Assembly: GCA_963422565.1 (NCBI GenBank)
Contig: OY730228.1
Location: forward strand, 1,302,001-1,366,000
Source: G963422565 sp963422565
GTDB lineage: Bacteria > Pseudomonadota > Alphaproteobacteria > MPNO01
Reading direction: 5' to 3'
DNA length: 64,000 bases
In this document: positions 48,847-57,357 of the stretch, piece by piece
Layout of the letters: each line of letters opens with the position of its first letter
How positions within the stretch are numbered: the first letter of the stretch is position 1
Made by a program: the position numbers and the translations under genes
The notes under the pieces: model-generated
Told to the model about the DNA's origin: nothing
Database searches by the model: none
What the model saw: the letters and a program-made list of their open reading frames with translations, nothing else

Positions 48847-50748
48847 ATGCTCCAAGCGATGAAGTCTCGAGCCGCGAAATGGGTCATCCGTCTGCTCGCG
48901 GTCCTCCTGATCATCAGCTTCGCGGCCTGGGGCGTCGGCGACATGATCACGGGGCGCGGCGTTCCGACCGATGTCGCCGAGGTCGGCGGCACCAAGATCA
49001 CCGCCCGGGAGTTCGGCGCCTCCTTCAGAAACGAGGTCGAGCGGCTGCGGCGAGCCCTGGGAACGGAGATCGATTCCGAACAGGCACGGCAGTTCGGAAC
49101 CGCCGACGCCGTCCTCGAAAGGCTGGTCGCGCAACGGCTGTTGCGTCTCCATGCCGACAGCAGCGGCATCCTTGTCGGCGACGACCAGATCCGCCAGCAC
49201 ATTCAGGATCAACCCCTGTTTCACGGCCCCGCCGGCGGGTTCGATCGGGTGGCCTTCGAAAACGCGCTCTATCGGATGGGAGTCAGCGAGCAGACCTATG
49301 TCCAGGACCTGCGCAGCCGGCTCAGGCTCGGCCACCTGACCGATGCGATCGGAGAGGCCGCCGCGGTGCCGGACGCCCTGACCGATCTTCTCTATCGCTA
49401 CGCCAACGACCGCCGCGTCGCCCGCTATGTCGAGGTTCCGCGCCCGAGCCGGGAGTCCGTCGCCGTGCCCGACGACGGCGTCCTCGGCGAATTCCACAGG
49501 ACTCGTCCGGGCCTGTTCATGAACCCGGAACGCCGCGACCTGACGATCGTCCACCTGAGTCCGGAGCGGCTGGCGCGAGAAATCCAACCCTCCGAGGAAC
49601 AGATTCGGGACGCCTACGACTCCCGTCTGGCCGAGCTCTCGGTCGCCGAGCGGCGCAGCGTCGAACAGGTCGTCCTGGACGACGAGGCCGAGGCGCGCGC
49701 CGCGCTGCAGTCCCTCCGATCGGGAAAGTCGGTGGCGGAAGTCGGCGAAGCGATCGCCGGCATGGATGCCGATGCGGTCGAGCTGGGGATGGTGACGCGC
49801 GGCGACCTGCCCGAGGAAATCGCCGACGCCGCCTTCGCGCTTCCGGTCGGCACGCCGAGCGCGCCCGTTCGCTCGCCGGTCGGCTGGCATGTTCTCGTCG
49901 TGACGAAGATCGAGCCCGGTCGCACGCCGTCCATCGCCGAGGTCAGGGAGACTCTGCGGAAGGACATCGCGGAAGAGATGGCGCAGGACGCGGTCGTCAA
50001 GCTCGCCAACCGGCTCGAAGACATCCTGGCGGGCGGCGCGGCGCTGGAGGAAGCGGCGGCCGAGCTGGACACCCCCGTGCTTCGTCTCATCGGGCTCGCG
50101 GCTGACGGCACCGGGCCGGACGGCAAGACGGAGACGCGGCTGCCGGACAGCCGGCGCATTCTCGCGACCGCCTTCTCCGCCGAGGAAGCGCAAGTCGGCG
50201 ATCTGGAAGAAACGGAAGCCGGCGGATATTTCATCCTGCGGGTCGACCGCATGCAGGAGACCGCGCCGGAGCCCTTCGACAAGGCGCGGGACAGCGTCGC
50301 GGCGGCCTGGGTCGAGGAGCGGCGCAGCGAGACGGCGAGAAAGCGCGCCGAAAGGATTCTGGAGCGTGTCCGCGGCGGCGAATCCCTCGAGGCCGCGGCG
50401 GCGGACGCCAGGCTCGCCGTCGCGACGACGCCGGCCTTCACCCGATTCGACCAGGGCGAGAAGCCGGCGCTGCCGGCGGCGCTGGTCGCCGAGCTGTTCG
50501 GTCTGAAGCGCGGCGAGGCCGCGGCGGCGGCGAGCGCCGACGGCCATGTCGTCGCCGTGCTGGACGACATCCGGCGCGCCGTCCCCGACGACGCGGAGAC
50601 GCTGACCCGACTGCGGCGCGATCTCAGGGCCTCGATCGCCGCAGACCTCATCGCCCAATATACCTCCGCGCTGCGCCGGCTCTACCCGGTCAGCATCGAC
50701 ACCGCCGCCCTGGACCGCCTGTTCGACGAAGGAGTCGTCGCGCGCTGA
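48847..50748 (+). CDS. ppiD: PpiD/SurA-like periplasmic peptidyl-prolyl isomerase
   Basis: A 633-residue membrane-anchored folding factor. A single N-terminal helix (WVIRLLAVLLIISFAAWGVG, residues about 11-30) leads to a SurA_N-type helical domain and a parvulin PPIase region around residues 270-370 (EVGEAIAGMDADAVELGMVT, then SPVGWHVLVVTKIE). A second weaker parvulin-like stretch follows. The ATG at 48847 gives the correct anchor; the next ATG is 12 nt on. It heads the trpD-trpC-moaC-moeA gene string, as in other Rhodospirillales, where trpE and trpG often come next but are absent here. Confidence 0.85.
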   Translation: MLQAMKSRAAKWVIRLLAVLLIISFAAWGVGDMITGRGVPTDVAEVGGTKITAREFGASFRNEVERLRRALGTEIDSEQARQFGTADAVLERLVAQRLLRLHADSSGILVGDDQIRQHIQDQPLFHGPAGGFDRVAFENALYRMGVSEQTYVQDLRSRLRLGHLTDAIGEAAAVPDALTDLLYRYANDRRVARYVEVPRPSRESVAVPDDGVLGEFHRTRPGLFMNPERRDLTIVHLSPERLAREIQPSEEQIRDAYDSRLAELSVAERRSVEQVVLDDEAEARAALQSLRSGKSVAEVGEAIAGMDADAVELGMVTRGDLPEEIADAAFALPVGTPSAPVRSPVGWHVLVVTKIEPGRTPSIAEVRETLRKDIAEEMAQDAVVKLANRLEDILAGGAALEEAAAELDTPVLRLIGLAADGTGPDGKTETRLPDSRRILATAFSAEEAQVGDLEETEAGGYFILRVDRMQETAPEPFDKARDSVAAAWVEERRSETARKRAERILERVRGGESLEAAAADARLAVATTPAFTRFDQGEKPALPAALVAELFGLKRGEAAAAASADGHVVAVLDDIRRAVPDDAETLTRLRRDLRASIAADLIAQYTSALRRLYPVSIDTAALDRLFDEGVVAR

Positions 50749-50847
50749 CGGCGGCGGCCCGCTATGGCGGTCGGCGCATGGCTGATATAACCGCGCGGTC
50801 TCCGCCGAGCGTCCCGTCCGGCCGAACGGCAATTGGAACCGATCGCG

Positions 50848-51891
50848 ATGCCCGGCGATTTCGACAGCTTCAAGCATGTCCTCCGACGCGTCTCCGAGGG
50901 CGACCGGCTCGACCAGGCCGAGGCAGAGGCCGCGTTCGACACGATCATGTCGGGAAACGCGACCCCGGCGCAGATCGGCGCCTTTCTGATGGCCTTGAGG
51001 CTGCGCGGGGAGACGATCGACGAGATCGCCGGCGCCGCGCGCATCATGCGCGCCAAGGCGGCGCGGATCCGGGCGCCGGAGGACGCGATCGATGTCGTCG
51101 GCACCGGCGGCGACGGGGCGGGCACGCTCAATATCTCCACCGCCGCAGCGATCGTCGTCGGGGGCTGCGGCGTGCCGGTCGCCAAGCACGGCAACCGCGC
51201 CCTGTCCTCCCGGTCCGGTGCGGCGGACGTTCTGGGGGCGCTCGGGGTGAACGTCGACGCCGCGTTCGGTCAGATCGAGCGCTGTATCCGGGAGGCGAAG
51301 CTGGGCTTCATGATGGCGCCGCGCCATCACAGCGCGACGCGCCATGTGGCCGGGCCGCGCGTCGAGCTGTCGGTTCGGACGATCTTCAACGTCCTCGGCC
51401 CGCTGTCCAACCCGGCCTTCGTCCGCCGCCTACTCGTCGGCGTCTATGACGGGGCGCTGATCGCGCCCCTGGCCGAAGTGCTCGGCCGGCTGGGCGCGCA
51501 GCGGGCCTGGGTGGTCCACGGACATGGCGGGCTCGACGAGCTGACCTCGGTCGGCGAGACCCGAATCGCCGAATGGTCCGACGGCGGGATACGCCTCTTC
51601 ACCCTCACGGCGGAGGATGCCGGGCTGGCGGAGGGCCGCCTGGACGAGCTCCGGGGCGGGGACGGGTCCTATAATGCGGAGCGGCTGACCGCGCTTCTCG
51701 ACGGCGCGCCCGGGACCTACAGGGACACGGTGCTGATGACGGCGGCGGGCGCGCTGGTCGTCGCGGAGCGCGCCCGGTCGATCCGCGACGGGGTCGACCG
51801 CGCGGCGCGTGCGATCGACAGCGGCGCGGCGGCGTCCTGCCTGGCCCGCATGATCGAGATATCCAACCGGGATCCCGAGGAGGACGGATGA
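50848..51891 (+). CDS. trpD: Anthranilate phosphoribosyltransferase
   Basis: Transfers phosphoribose from PRPP to anthranilate, the second step of tryptophan synthesis. The 347-residue protein has the PRPP/Mg motif DVVGTGGDGAGTLNIST and the VAKHGNRALSSRSGAAD block, then PRHHSATRH and FNVLGPLSNPA. The ATG at 50848 is preferred over a TTG at 50833. It overlaps trpC by 4 bp. No trpE or trpG lies upstream. Confidence 0.95.
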   Translation: MPGDFDSFKHVLRRVSEGDRLDQAEAEAAFDTIMSGNATPAQIGAFLMALRLRGETIDEIAGAARIMRAKAARIRAPEDAIDVVGTGGDGAGTLNISTAAAIVVGGCGVPVAKHGNRALSSRSGAADVLGALGVNVDAAFGQIERCIREAKLGFMMAPRHHSATRHVAGPRVELSVRTIFNVLGPLSNPAFVRRLLVGVYDGALIAPLAEVLGRLGAQRAWVVHGHGGLDELTSVGETRIAEWSDGGIRLFTLTAEDAGLAEGRLDELRGGDGSYNAERLTALLDGAPGTYRDTVLMTAAGALVVAERARSIRDGVDRAARAIDSGAAASCLARMIEISNRDPEEDG

Positions 51892-52682
51892 GCGATACGC
51901 TGTCGCGTATCTGCGAGACCAAGCGCCGCCATGTGGCCGAGGCCGCGCGGCGGCGCCCTCCGGGCGAAATCCGGGATCTGGCCGCGTCGGCCGGGCCGCC
52001 GCGCGGCTTCGCCGCCGCCCTGGAGCGCGCCCGCGCCGAAGGCCGCTACGGCCTGATCGCCGAAATCAAGCGCGCATCTCCGAGCAAGGGGGTCATCCGC
52101 GAGGATTTCGATCCGCCCGCCCTGGCGCGAGCCTGCGCGGCGGGGGGCGCATGCTGTCTCTCGGTCCTGACCGATACGCCCTATTTCCACGGATCGGACG
52201 CGCATCTCGCGGCGGCCCGCGCCGAGATCGATCTTCCGGTGCTTCGCAAGGATTTCATCCTCGACCCCTACCAGGTGGTCGAGGCGCGGGCGATCGGCGC
52301 GGATTGCATTCTTCTGATCATGGCTGCCCTCGGCGACGGACAGGCCGCGGAGCTCGGCGACGCGGCCGCCCGACTCGGGATGGACATGCTTGTCGAGATC
52401 CACGACGAGTCCGAGCTCGCCCGCGCGCTCGCCCTCGACGGCGGTATGATCGGCATCAACAACCGCGATCTGAAAACCCTCGAGACCGATCTCGCGACGA
52501 GCCGGCGCCTCGCGCCGCTGGTCCCGGAGGGCCGTCCGGTCGTCGCCGAGAGCGGGCTGTCCACGCCGGCCGATCTCGCCGCGATGAGAGATATCGGTGT
52601 GACAGGCTTCCTCATCGGGGAAGCGCTGATGCGCGCGCCCGACGTTGGGGCGGCGGTCCGATCGCTTCTGGCCGGCGCATGA
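51888..52682 (+). CDS. trpC: Indole-3-glycerol-phosphate synthase
   Basis: Closes the indole ring of CdRP in tryptophan synthesis. The 264-residue barrel has AEIKRASPSKGVIREDFD (catalytic Lys), LSVLTDTPYFHGSDAHL, LPVLRKDFILDPYQV, GINNRDLKTLE and VAESGLSTPADL. The start overlaps the trpD stop and the stop overlaps the moaC start, so three genes are coupled. It is the monofunctional TrpC without the PRAI domain. Confidence 0.95.
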   Translation: MSDTLSRICETKRRHVAEAARRRPPGEIRDLAASAGPPRGFAAALERARAEGRYGLIAEIKRASPSKGVIREDFDPPALARACAAGGACCLSVLTDTPYFHGSDAHLAAARAEIDLPVLRKDFILDPYQVVEARAIGADCILLIMAALGDGQAAELGDAAARLGMDMLVEIHDESELARALALDGGMIGINNRDLKTLETDLATSRRLAPLVPEGRPVVAESGLSTPADLAAMRDIGVTGFLIGEALMRAPDVGAAVRSLLAGA

Positions 52683-53158
52683 GCAGCCCGCTCAGCCATG
52701 TCGACGCGCGCGGCCGCGCGGTCATGGTCGATGTCTCCGACAAGGAGGTCACCGAACGGGCGGCCACGGCGCGCGGCGAAATCGGGATGTCGCGCGAGAC
52801 CCTCGCGAAGATCGCCGAGGGCGGGATCGCCAAGGGCGACGTCCTGACCGTCGCGCGGCTCGCGGGGATCATGGGCGCCAAGCGGACCTCGGATCTGATC
52901 CCGCTCTGCCACCCGCTCGGTCTGACGGCGGTGGACGTGACGCTGACCTGCAACGCCGCGCGCGGAGTCGTCGAGATCGAGGCGACCTGCCGGCTGCCCG
53001 GTCGAACCGGGGTGGAGATGGAGGCGCTGACCGCGGTCAGCGTCGCGGCGCTCACCATCTACGACATGTGCAAGGCCGTCGAGCGCGGCATGCGCATCGG
53101 AGACATTCGCCTGGTGCGCAAGTCGGGCGGACGCTCCGGTCGATTCGAGGCCGAGTGA
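52679..53158 (+). CDS. moaC: Cyclic pyranopterin monophosphate synthase
   Basis: Makes cyclic pyranopterin phosphate in molybdenum cofactor synthesis. The 159-residue protein has the family motifs VDVSDKEVTERAA, AKRTSDLIPLCHPL, TGVEMEALTAVSVAALTIYD and MCKAVERGM. The ATG overlaps the trpC stop. moeA follows after 3 nt, a typical alphaproteobacterial order. Confidence 0.95.
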   Translation: MSSPLSHVDARGRAVMVDVSDKEVTERAATARGEIGMSRETLAKIAEGGIAKGDVLTVARLAGIMGAKRTSDLIPLCHPLGLTAVDVTLTCNAARGVVEIEATCRLPGRTGVEMEALTAVSVAALTIYDMCKAVERGMRIGDIRLVRKSGGRSGRFEAE

Positions 53159-53161
53159 CGG

Positions 53162-54379
53162 ATGATCCCGGTGGCCGAGGCCCGGGACCGGATCCTCCGC
53201 GCGCTCCGCCCGCTGCCCGCCGAACAGGTCGCTCTGGCCGACGCATTGGGCCGCGTGCTCGCCCGCGACGTGGCAGCCAGACGGACCCAACCTCCCAAAC
53301 CCGTCTCCGCCATGGACGGATATGCCGTCCGCGCGGTCGATGTCGGGACGCTGCCGGCCGGTCTCGCCGTGATCGGGTCCGCCCCCGCCGGGCGCGCTTT
53401 TCAGGGCGTCGTCGGACCCGGCGAGGCGGTCCGCATCTTTACCGGCGCCCCGGTGCCGGACGGGGCGGACACGATCGTCATCCAGGAGAACGCGTCGCCG
53501 GCGGGAGGCGGACGGATCGAGGTGACGGCGGGACAGGCCCCGCCCGGCCGCTTCGTCCGCCCGGCCGGCCTCGACTTCGCCGAAGGCGATGTGCTCCTGC
53601 GCGCGGGCCGCCTGCTTAGCGCCCGCGATCTCGGTCTGGCCGCGGCCATGAACGTTCCATGGATCATGGTTCGTCGGCGCCCGCGCGTCGCGATTCTGGC
53701 CACCGGGGACGAGATCGTCATGCCCGGCGACCCGATCGCCGAGGATCAGATCGTCAGCTCGAACGCGTTGGCCCTGGCCGGCGTCGTCAGATCCTGCGGC
53801 GCGGTCCCGGTCGATCTCGGGATCGCACCGGATTCGCCGGAAGGGTTGCGGACCATGGCGGCCGGCGCACAGGGTGCCGATCTCGTCGTGACGACGGGCG
53901 GCGCATCGGTCGGCGACCACGACCTGATCAGATCGGTGCTGGGCGCCGCGGGCCTGGAGATCGATTTCTGGCGAATCGCCATGAGACCGGGCAAGCCGCT
54001 CATCTTCGGCCACCTGTCGGGGACCCCCCTCCTCGGACTGCCCGGGAACCCCGTCTCCTCGATGGTCTGCGCGCTGATCTTCCTGCGTCCGGCTCTCGGC
54101 GCGCTGCTCGGCGCGGAGATCGCGGACGGGCGGGGAACGGCGGTCCTCGCCGCGGACCTGTCGGAGAACGACGAGCGCGAGGACTATCTGCGCGCGGTCG
54201 CCACCCGCGCCGCCGGCGGCCGGCGGCGGGTGACCCCGTTCGACGCCCAGGACAGCTCGATGTTCGCCGACATGGCCCGTGCGAACTGCCTGATCGTCCG
54301 TCCGCCTCACGCGCCCGCACAATCGGTCGGGACGGAGGTCGACATCCTACGGCTCGATCCCGGCTTTCGCGCGGCATAG
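53162..54379 (+). CDS. moeA: Molybdopterin molybdenumtransferase
   Basis: Inserts molybdate into adenylated molybdopterin. The 405-residue protein has the N-terminal SAMDGYAVRA and RIFTGAPVPDGADTIV blocks, a central molybdopterin-binding domain with ILATGDEIV, VVTTGGASVGDHD and LLGLPGNPVSSM, and a C-terminal beta domain. The ATG is 3 nt after the moaC stop. It ends just upstream of the LexA box, so the SOS promoter of lexA is separate from this operon. Confidence 0.94.
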   Translation: MIPVAEARDRILRALRPLPAEQVALADALGRVLARDVAARRTQPPKPVSAMDGYAVRAVDVGTLPAGLAVIGSAPAGRAFQGVVGPGEAVRIFTGAPVPDGADTIVIQENASPAGGGRIEVTAGQAPPGRFVRPAGLDFAEGDVLLRAGRLLSARDLGLAAAMNVPWIMVRRRPRVAILATGDEIVMPGDPIAEDQIVSSNALALAGVVRSCGAVPVDLGIAPDSPEGLRTMAAGAQGADLVVTTGGASVGDHDLIRSVLGAAGLEIDFWRIAMRPGKPLIFGHLSGTPLLGLPGNPVSSMVCALIFLRPALGALLGAEIADGRGTAVLAADLSENDEREDYLRAVATRAAGGRRRVTPFDAQDSSMFADMARANCLIVRPPHAPAQSVGTEVDILRLDPGFRAA

Positions 54380-54411
54380 CGCCTCGGCGGCGCGCGCTTG
54401 ACGGGACGCCG

Positions 54412-54426
54412 GAACTTTCCTAGAAC
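54412..54426 (-). promoter_or_regulatory. LexA (SOS) box upstream of lexA
   Basis: GAAC-TTTCCTA-GAAC at 54412-54426, the reverse complement of the alphaproteobacterial LexA box GTTC-N7-GTTC. It lies 66 bp upstream of the lexA ATG and supports autoregulation. It is assigned from the known consensus, not from binding data. Confidence 0.8.
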
Positions 54427-54491
54427 AGATGGTGGGAGCCCGCCCGCCCGACATCGGGATCGGATCTCCCCGAAACTCCGGGAGAGCGGTC

Positions 54492-55196
54492 ATGCTGACA
54501 GCGAAGCAATACGAGCTGCTGGTCTATATCGACGGCTATCTGAGCCAGCGCGGCATCTCGCCCTCCTTCGACGAGATGAAAGAGGCGCTCAACCTCAAGT
54601 CCAAGTCCGGCGTCCACCGCCTGATCACCGCCCTCGAGGAGCGCGGGTTCCTGGCGAGGCTGCCGCACCGCGCCCGCGCTCTCGAGGTGCGCCGGAGGCC
54701 GGAGAACATGGTGCGCGGCGGCCGGCGGCCGGCCGAGCCCGGAAGCAACGTATCGCAAGTCGTCGACGGCCGCTTCGGGGATGAGACGGCGACCAGGCCG
54801 GTGCACGCGTCCGAAAATGTCGTGGAGGTTCCGCTCTATGGCCGGATCGCGGCCGGCACCCCGATCGAAGCGCTCAGAGACCCCTCTCGGACGTTGGGGG
54901 TGCCCGAGAGCCTGCTCGGCCAGGGGGCGCATTACGCGTTGGAGGTCAACGGCGATTCGATGATCGACGCCGGCATCCATGACGGGGACATCGCCATCGT
55001 GCGCCGGACCGAAACGGCGGAGAACGGCGATATCGTGGTGGCGCTTCTGAAGGACGAGGTAACGTTGAAGCGGTTCCGCCGCCGCCGCGACTCGATCGCG
55101 CTGGAACCGGCGAACCCGGCCCACGAGACGCGCATATTCGGACCCGATCAGGTCAGGATTCAGGGCCGGCTCACGGCCTTGTACCGGCGGTATTGA
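54492..55196 (+). CDS. lexA: SOS repressor LexA
   Basis: Represses SOS genes and cleaves itself when RecA is active. The 234-residue protein has an N-terminal winged helix-turn-helix (MLTAKQYELLVYIDGYLSQR; SKSGVHRLITALEERGFL), the cleavage-site Ala-Gly in GRIAAGTPIEA, the nucleophile in EVNGDSMIDAGIHDGD and the catalytic Lys in DEVTLKRF. The ATG at 54492 gives the canonical MLT start. The box at 54412 shows autoregulation. The 3' end overlaps the convergent comEC gene by 37 bp. Confidence 0.95.
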   Translation: MLTAKQYELLVYIDGYLSQRGISPSFDEMKEALNLKSKSGVHRLITALEERGFLARLPHRARALEVRRRPENMVRGGRRPAEPGSNVSQVVDGRFGDETATRPVHASENVVEVPLYGRIAAGTPIEALRDPSRTLGVPESLLGQGAHYALEVNGDSMIDAGIHDGDIAIVRRTETAENGDIVVALLKDEVTLKRFRRRRDSIALEPANPAHETRIFGPDQVRIQGRLTALYRRY

Positions 55197-57295
55197 GCCG
55201 TCCAAGGACGCAGCCCTCTACGTTCGGCAACCGTCTCCACGTCGATTCCGTCCTCGTAAAGCCGGATCGCGTGCGCGCCGTAGCGATAGCGGGCACGCTG
55301 GTCGATCACCAGGTCGCGCCCCGGGCAGCGCCACGGCGCGATCGCGACCGCGCCCAGCACCACGCTCGCCGCGCGGCAGTCCTCGAGGAGGGCGGCGCGA
55401 TCGGAAACGATCGCGACGGTCCGTCTGTCGCTCGGCGTCCAGATGCAGCCCAACCCGTCGCACGCGAACGACGAATGCGGGCCGCGGCGGCGGTTCGGCC
55501 AAGGGACGGGCAGGACGGCGCCGGCGCGGCGCAGCCACAGGTCGCGCACGTATCGCGACGTCCCGGGCGAAACGGCCAGGGCGCCGTCGCCCAAACGGAC
55601 CGCATAGGCGGACGGCGACCGACCGAGAATGATGTCCGGCGGCCGCACCGGCAGCGCGATGGCGACCGCGGCGAGTATCGGCAGGACGCCCGACCAGCGG
55701 AGGCGACCGCGCCAGAGGGCGGCCAGCAGTCCCCCGAGGCTCACCAGCACCAGGCAGACGACCGGCAATGCCGTCACATGGACCACCGCCCCCGGCCAGG
55801 AAGCGGTTTCGCGGGCGACCCCGACGACGACCCGGATCCCCCACCCCATGGGAGTCAGCGCCCAGCCCTCCACGCCGAACGGCATCAGCGCGAAAGCGGC
55901 CAGCGCGCAGGGCATGATCCACAGCCCGGTCACCGGCACCGCCACGAGATTGGCGACCACGCCGTAGAACGCGAACCGGTTGAAATGGTAGACGGCGTAG
56001 GGCGCGGTCGCCAAGCCCGCGATCACGGTCGTCAACCCGATCCCGAACGCGTAGAGCAGGACGCGGCGGAGCGGTCCCGCGTCCCTTGCCAGGAGAGCCA
56101 GGCGGGGGCCGAAGGCCTCGTAGAAGGCGACCAGCGCGACGACCGCCGCGAAGGACAGTTGAAAGCTTGCGCTCGGCAGACTCTCGGGCGAGATCAGCAG
56201 GATGCAGGCCGCGGCGATGGCGACCGAGCGCATCGAGATCGGCGTCCGATCGAGCATGACCGCGAGCAGGACGATGCCCAACATCGCGAAGGCGCGCTGG
56301 GTCGGGATCGATGCCCCCGAGATCAGCAGATAGCCGGACGCGCCGGCGAACGCGCCGACCGCCGCCCATTTCTTGATCGGGCGGCGCAAGGCGAGATACG
56401 GCACGCAGGCCATCGCCATGCGCAGCCCGCCATAGAGGAAACCGGCGACCAGCGCGAAATGCAGCCCCGAGATCGCGAGCAGATGCGCGAGCCCCGAATC
56501 CCGGATCGCCGTCAGAACATCGCCGGGGATCGCGCGCCGCTCGCCGGTGATCAACGCCGCGGCGATCGCGTCCTCCGGGTGCGGGAGAGCCTCCATCACC
56601 CGCCCGGTGATGCGATAGCGGAGCGCGTTGACTCGGGCGCCCAAGCCGGGCGGCTCGGACGGCGGCTCGACGCGCGCCGCGCCCAGGGCGAACCCCACCG
56701 CGCCGATGCGCTGGAAGTAGGCGCGTCTGGCGAAATCGAACGCGCCGGGCGCCGCCGGTTCGGGCGGGGCTTGCAGGACCGCCCGAAGACTCAGCCGGCG
56801 GCCGGGCAGCGGTTCCCCGTCGATGCGCCGGGCGGTGACCCGAATGCGCCTCGGGGCGGCCTCCGGCGGCAAACGGCCGATCGCCGGATCCCTCAACACC
56901 AGACGCCAACCGTCCGCCCGGCCCGGCGAGGCGCTCTCGATCACGCCCGTGACGGCGACGGGTCCGGTCCGCGTTTCGAGCGCGGGCGCGGCGACCAGGG
57001 CGGTGCGCAGCTGCGCGACCGCGAAGCCGAGTCCGAGAGCCGCGACGCCGAGCAGCGCGGGCGCGAAGGCGCGACGCCGCGCGACGAACGCGAGCGCGGC
57101 CAGACCCGCCAACAACGGACCGATCCAGGCGGCGGGCTCTCGCGGCAGCGCGAAATAGACCGCAACGCCCAGCCCGAGCAGCGGCGGCAACCACAGGAAC
57201 CAGCGCCCGCTCTGCGCGCCGAGCGCATGCCGGAGCGATCGCACCGCCTCCATTCCGGCGCCCGGGAAAGCGATCGAGAAGCTGAACCCGGCCAT
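55160..57295 (-). CDS. comEC: ComEC/Rec2 family DNA-uptake channel protein
   Basis: A 711-residue polytopic inner-membrane protein. The N-terminal DUF4131-like region has two or three helices and an OB-like domain. The Competence domain has LLAISGLHFALVAGFLYGG and SGASIPTQRAFAM, followed by about eight more helices. The C-terminal MBL-like region after residue 560 is short, so nuclease activity may be lost. The ATG at 57295 is preferred. The gene overlaps the lexA 3' end and is divergent from gltX. Other competence genes are not in the window. Confidence 0.88.
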   Translation of the reverse strand: MAGFSFSIAFPGAGMEAVRSLRHALGAQSGRWFLWLPPLLGLGVAVYFALPREPAAWIGPLLAGLAALAFVARRRAFAPALLGVAALGLGFAVAQLRTALVAAPALETRTGPVAVTGVIESASPGRADGWRLVLRDPAIGRLPPEAAPRRIRVTARRIDGEPLPGRRLSLRAVLQAPPEPAAPGAFDFARRAYFQRIGAVGFALGAARVEPPSEPPGLGARVNALRYRITGRVMEALPHPEDAIAAALITGERRAIPGDVLTAIRDSGLAHLLAISGLHFALVAGFLYGGLRMAMACVPYLALRRPIKKWAAVGAFAGASGYLLISGASIPTQRAFAMLGIVLLAVMLDRTPISMRSVAIAAACILLISPESLPSASFQLSFAAVVALVAFYEAFGPRLALLARDAGPLRRVLLYAFGIGLTTVIAGLATAPYAVYHFNRFAFYGVVANLVAVPVTGLWIMPCALAAFALMPFGVEGWALTPMGWGIRVVVGVARETASWPGAVVHVTALPVVCLVLVSLGGLLAALWRGRLRWSGVLPILAAVAIALPVRPPDIILGRSPSAYAVRLGDGALAVSPGTSRYVRDLWLRRAGAVLPVPWPNRRRGPHSSFACDGLGCIWTPSDRRTVAIVSDRAALLEDCRAASVVLGAVAIAPWRCPGRDLVIDQRARYRYGAHAIRLYEDGIDVETVAERRGLRPWTAQYRRYKAVSRP

Positions 57296-57357
57296 GACAG
57301 GCAATCCGCAATCATGTATGCGCTGTCGGCGGAACGCTTCGCCAGCAGGAAGATCGC

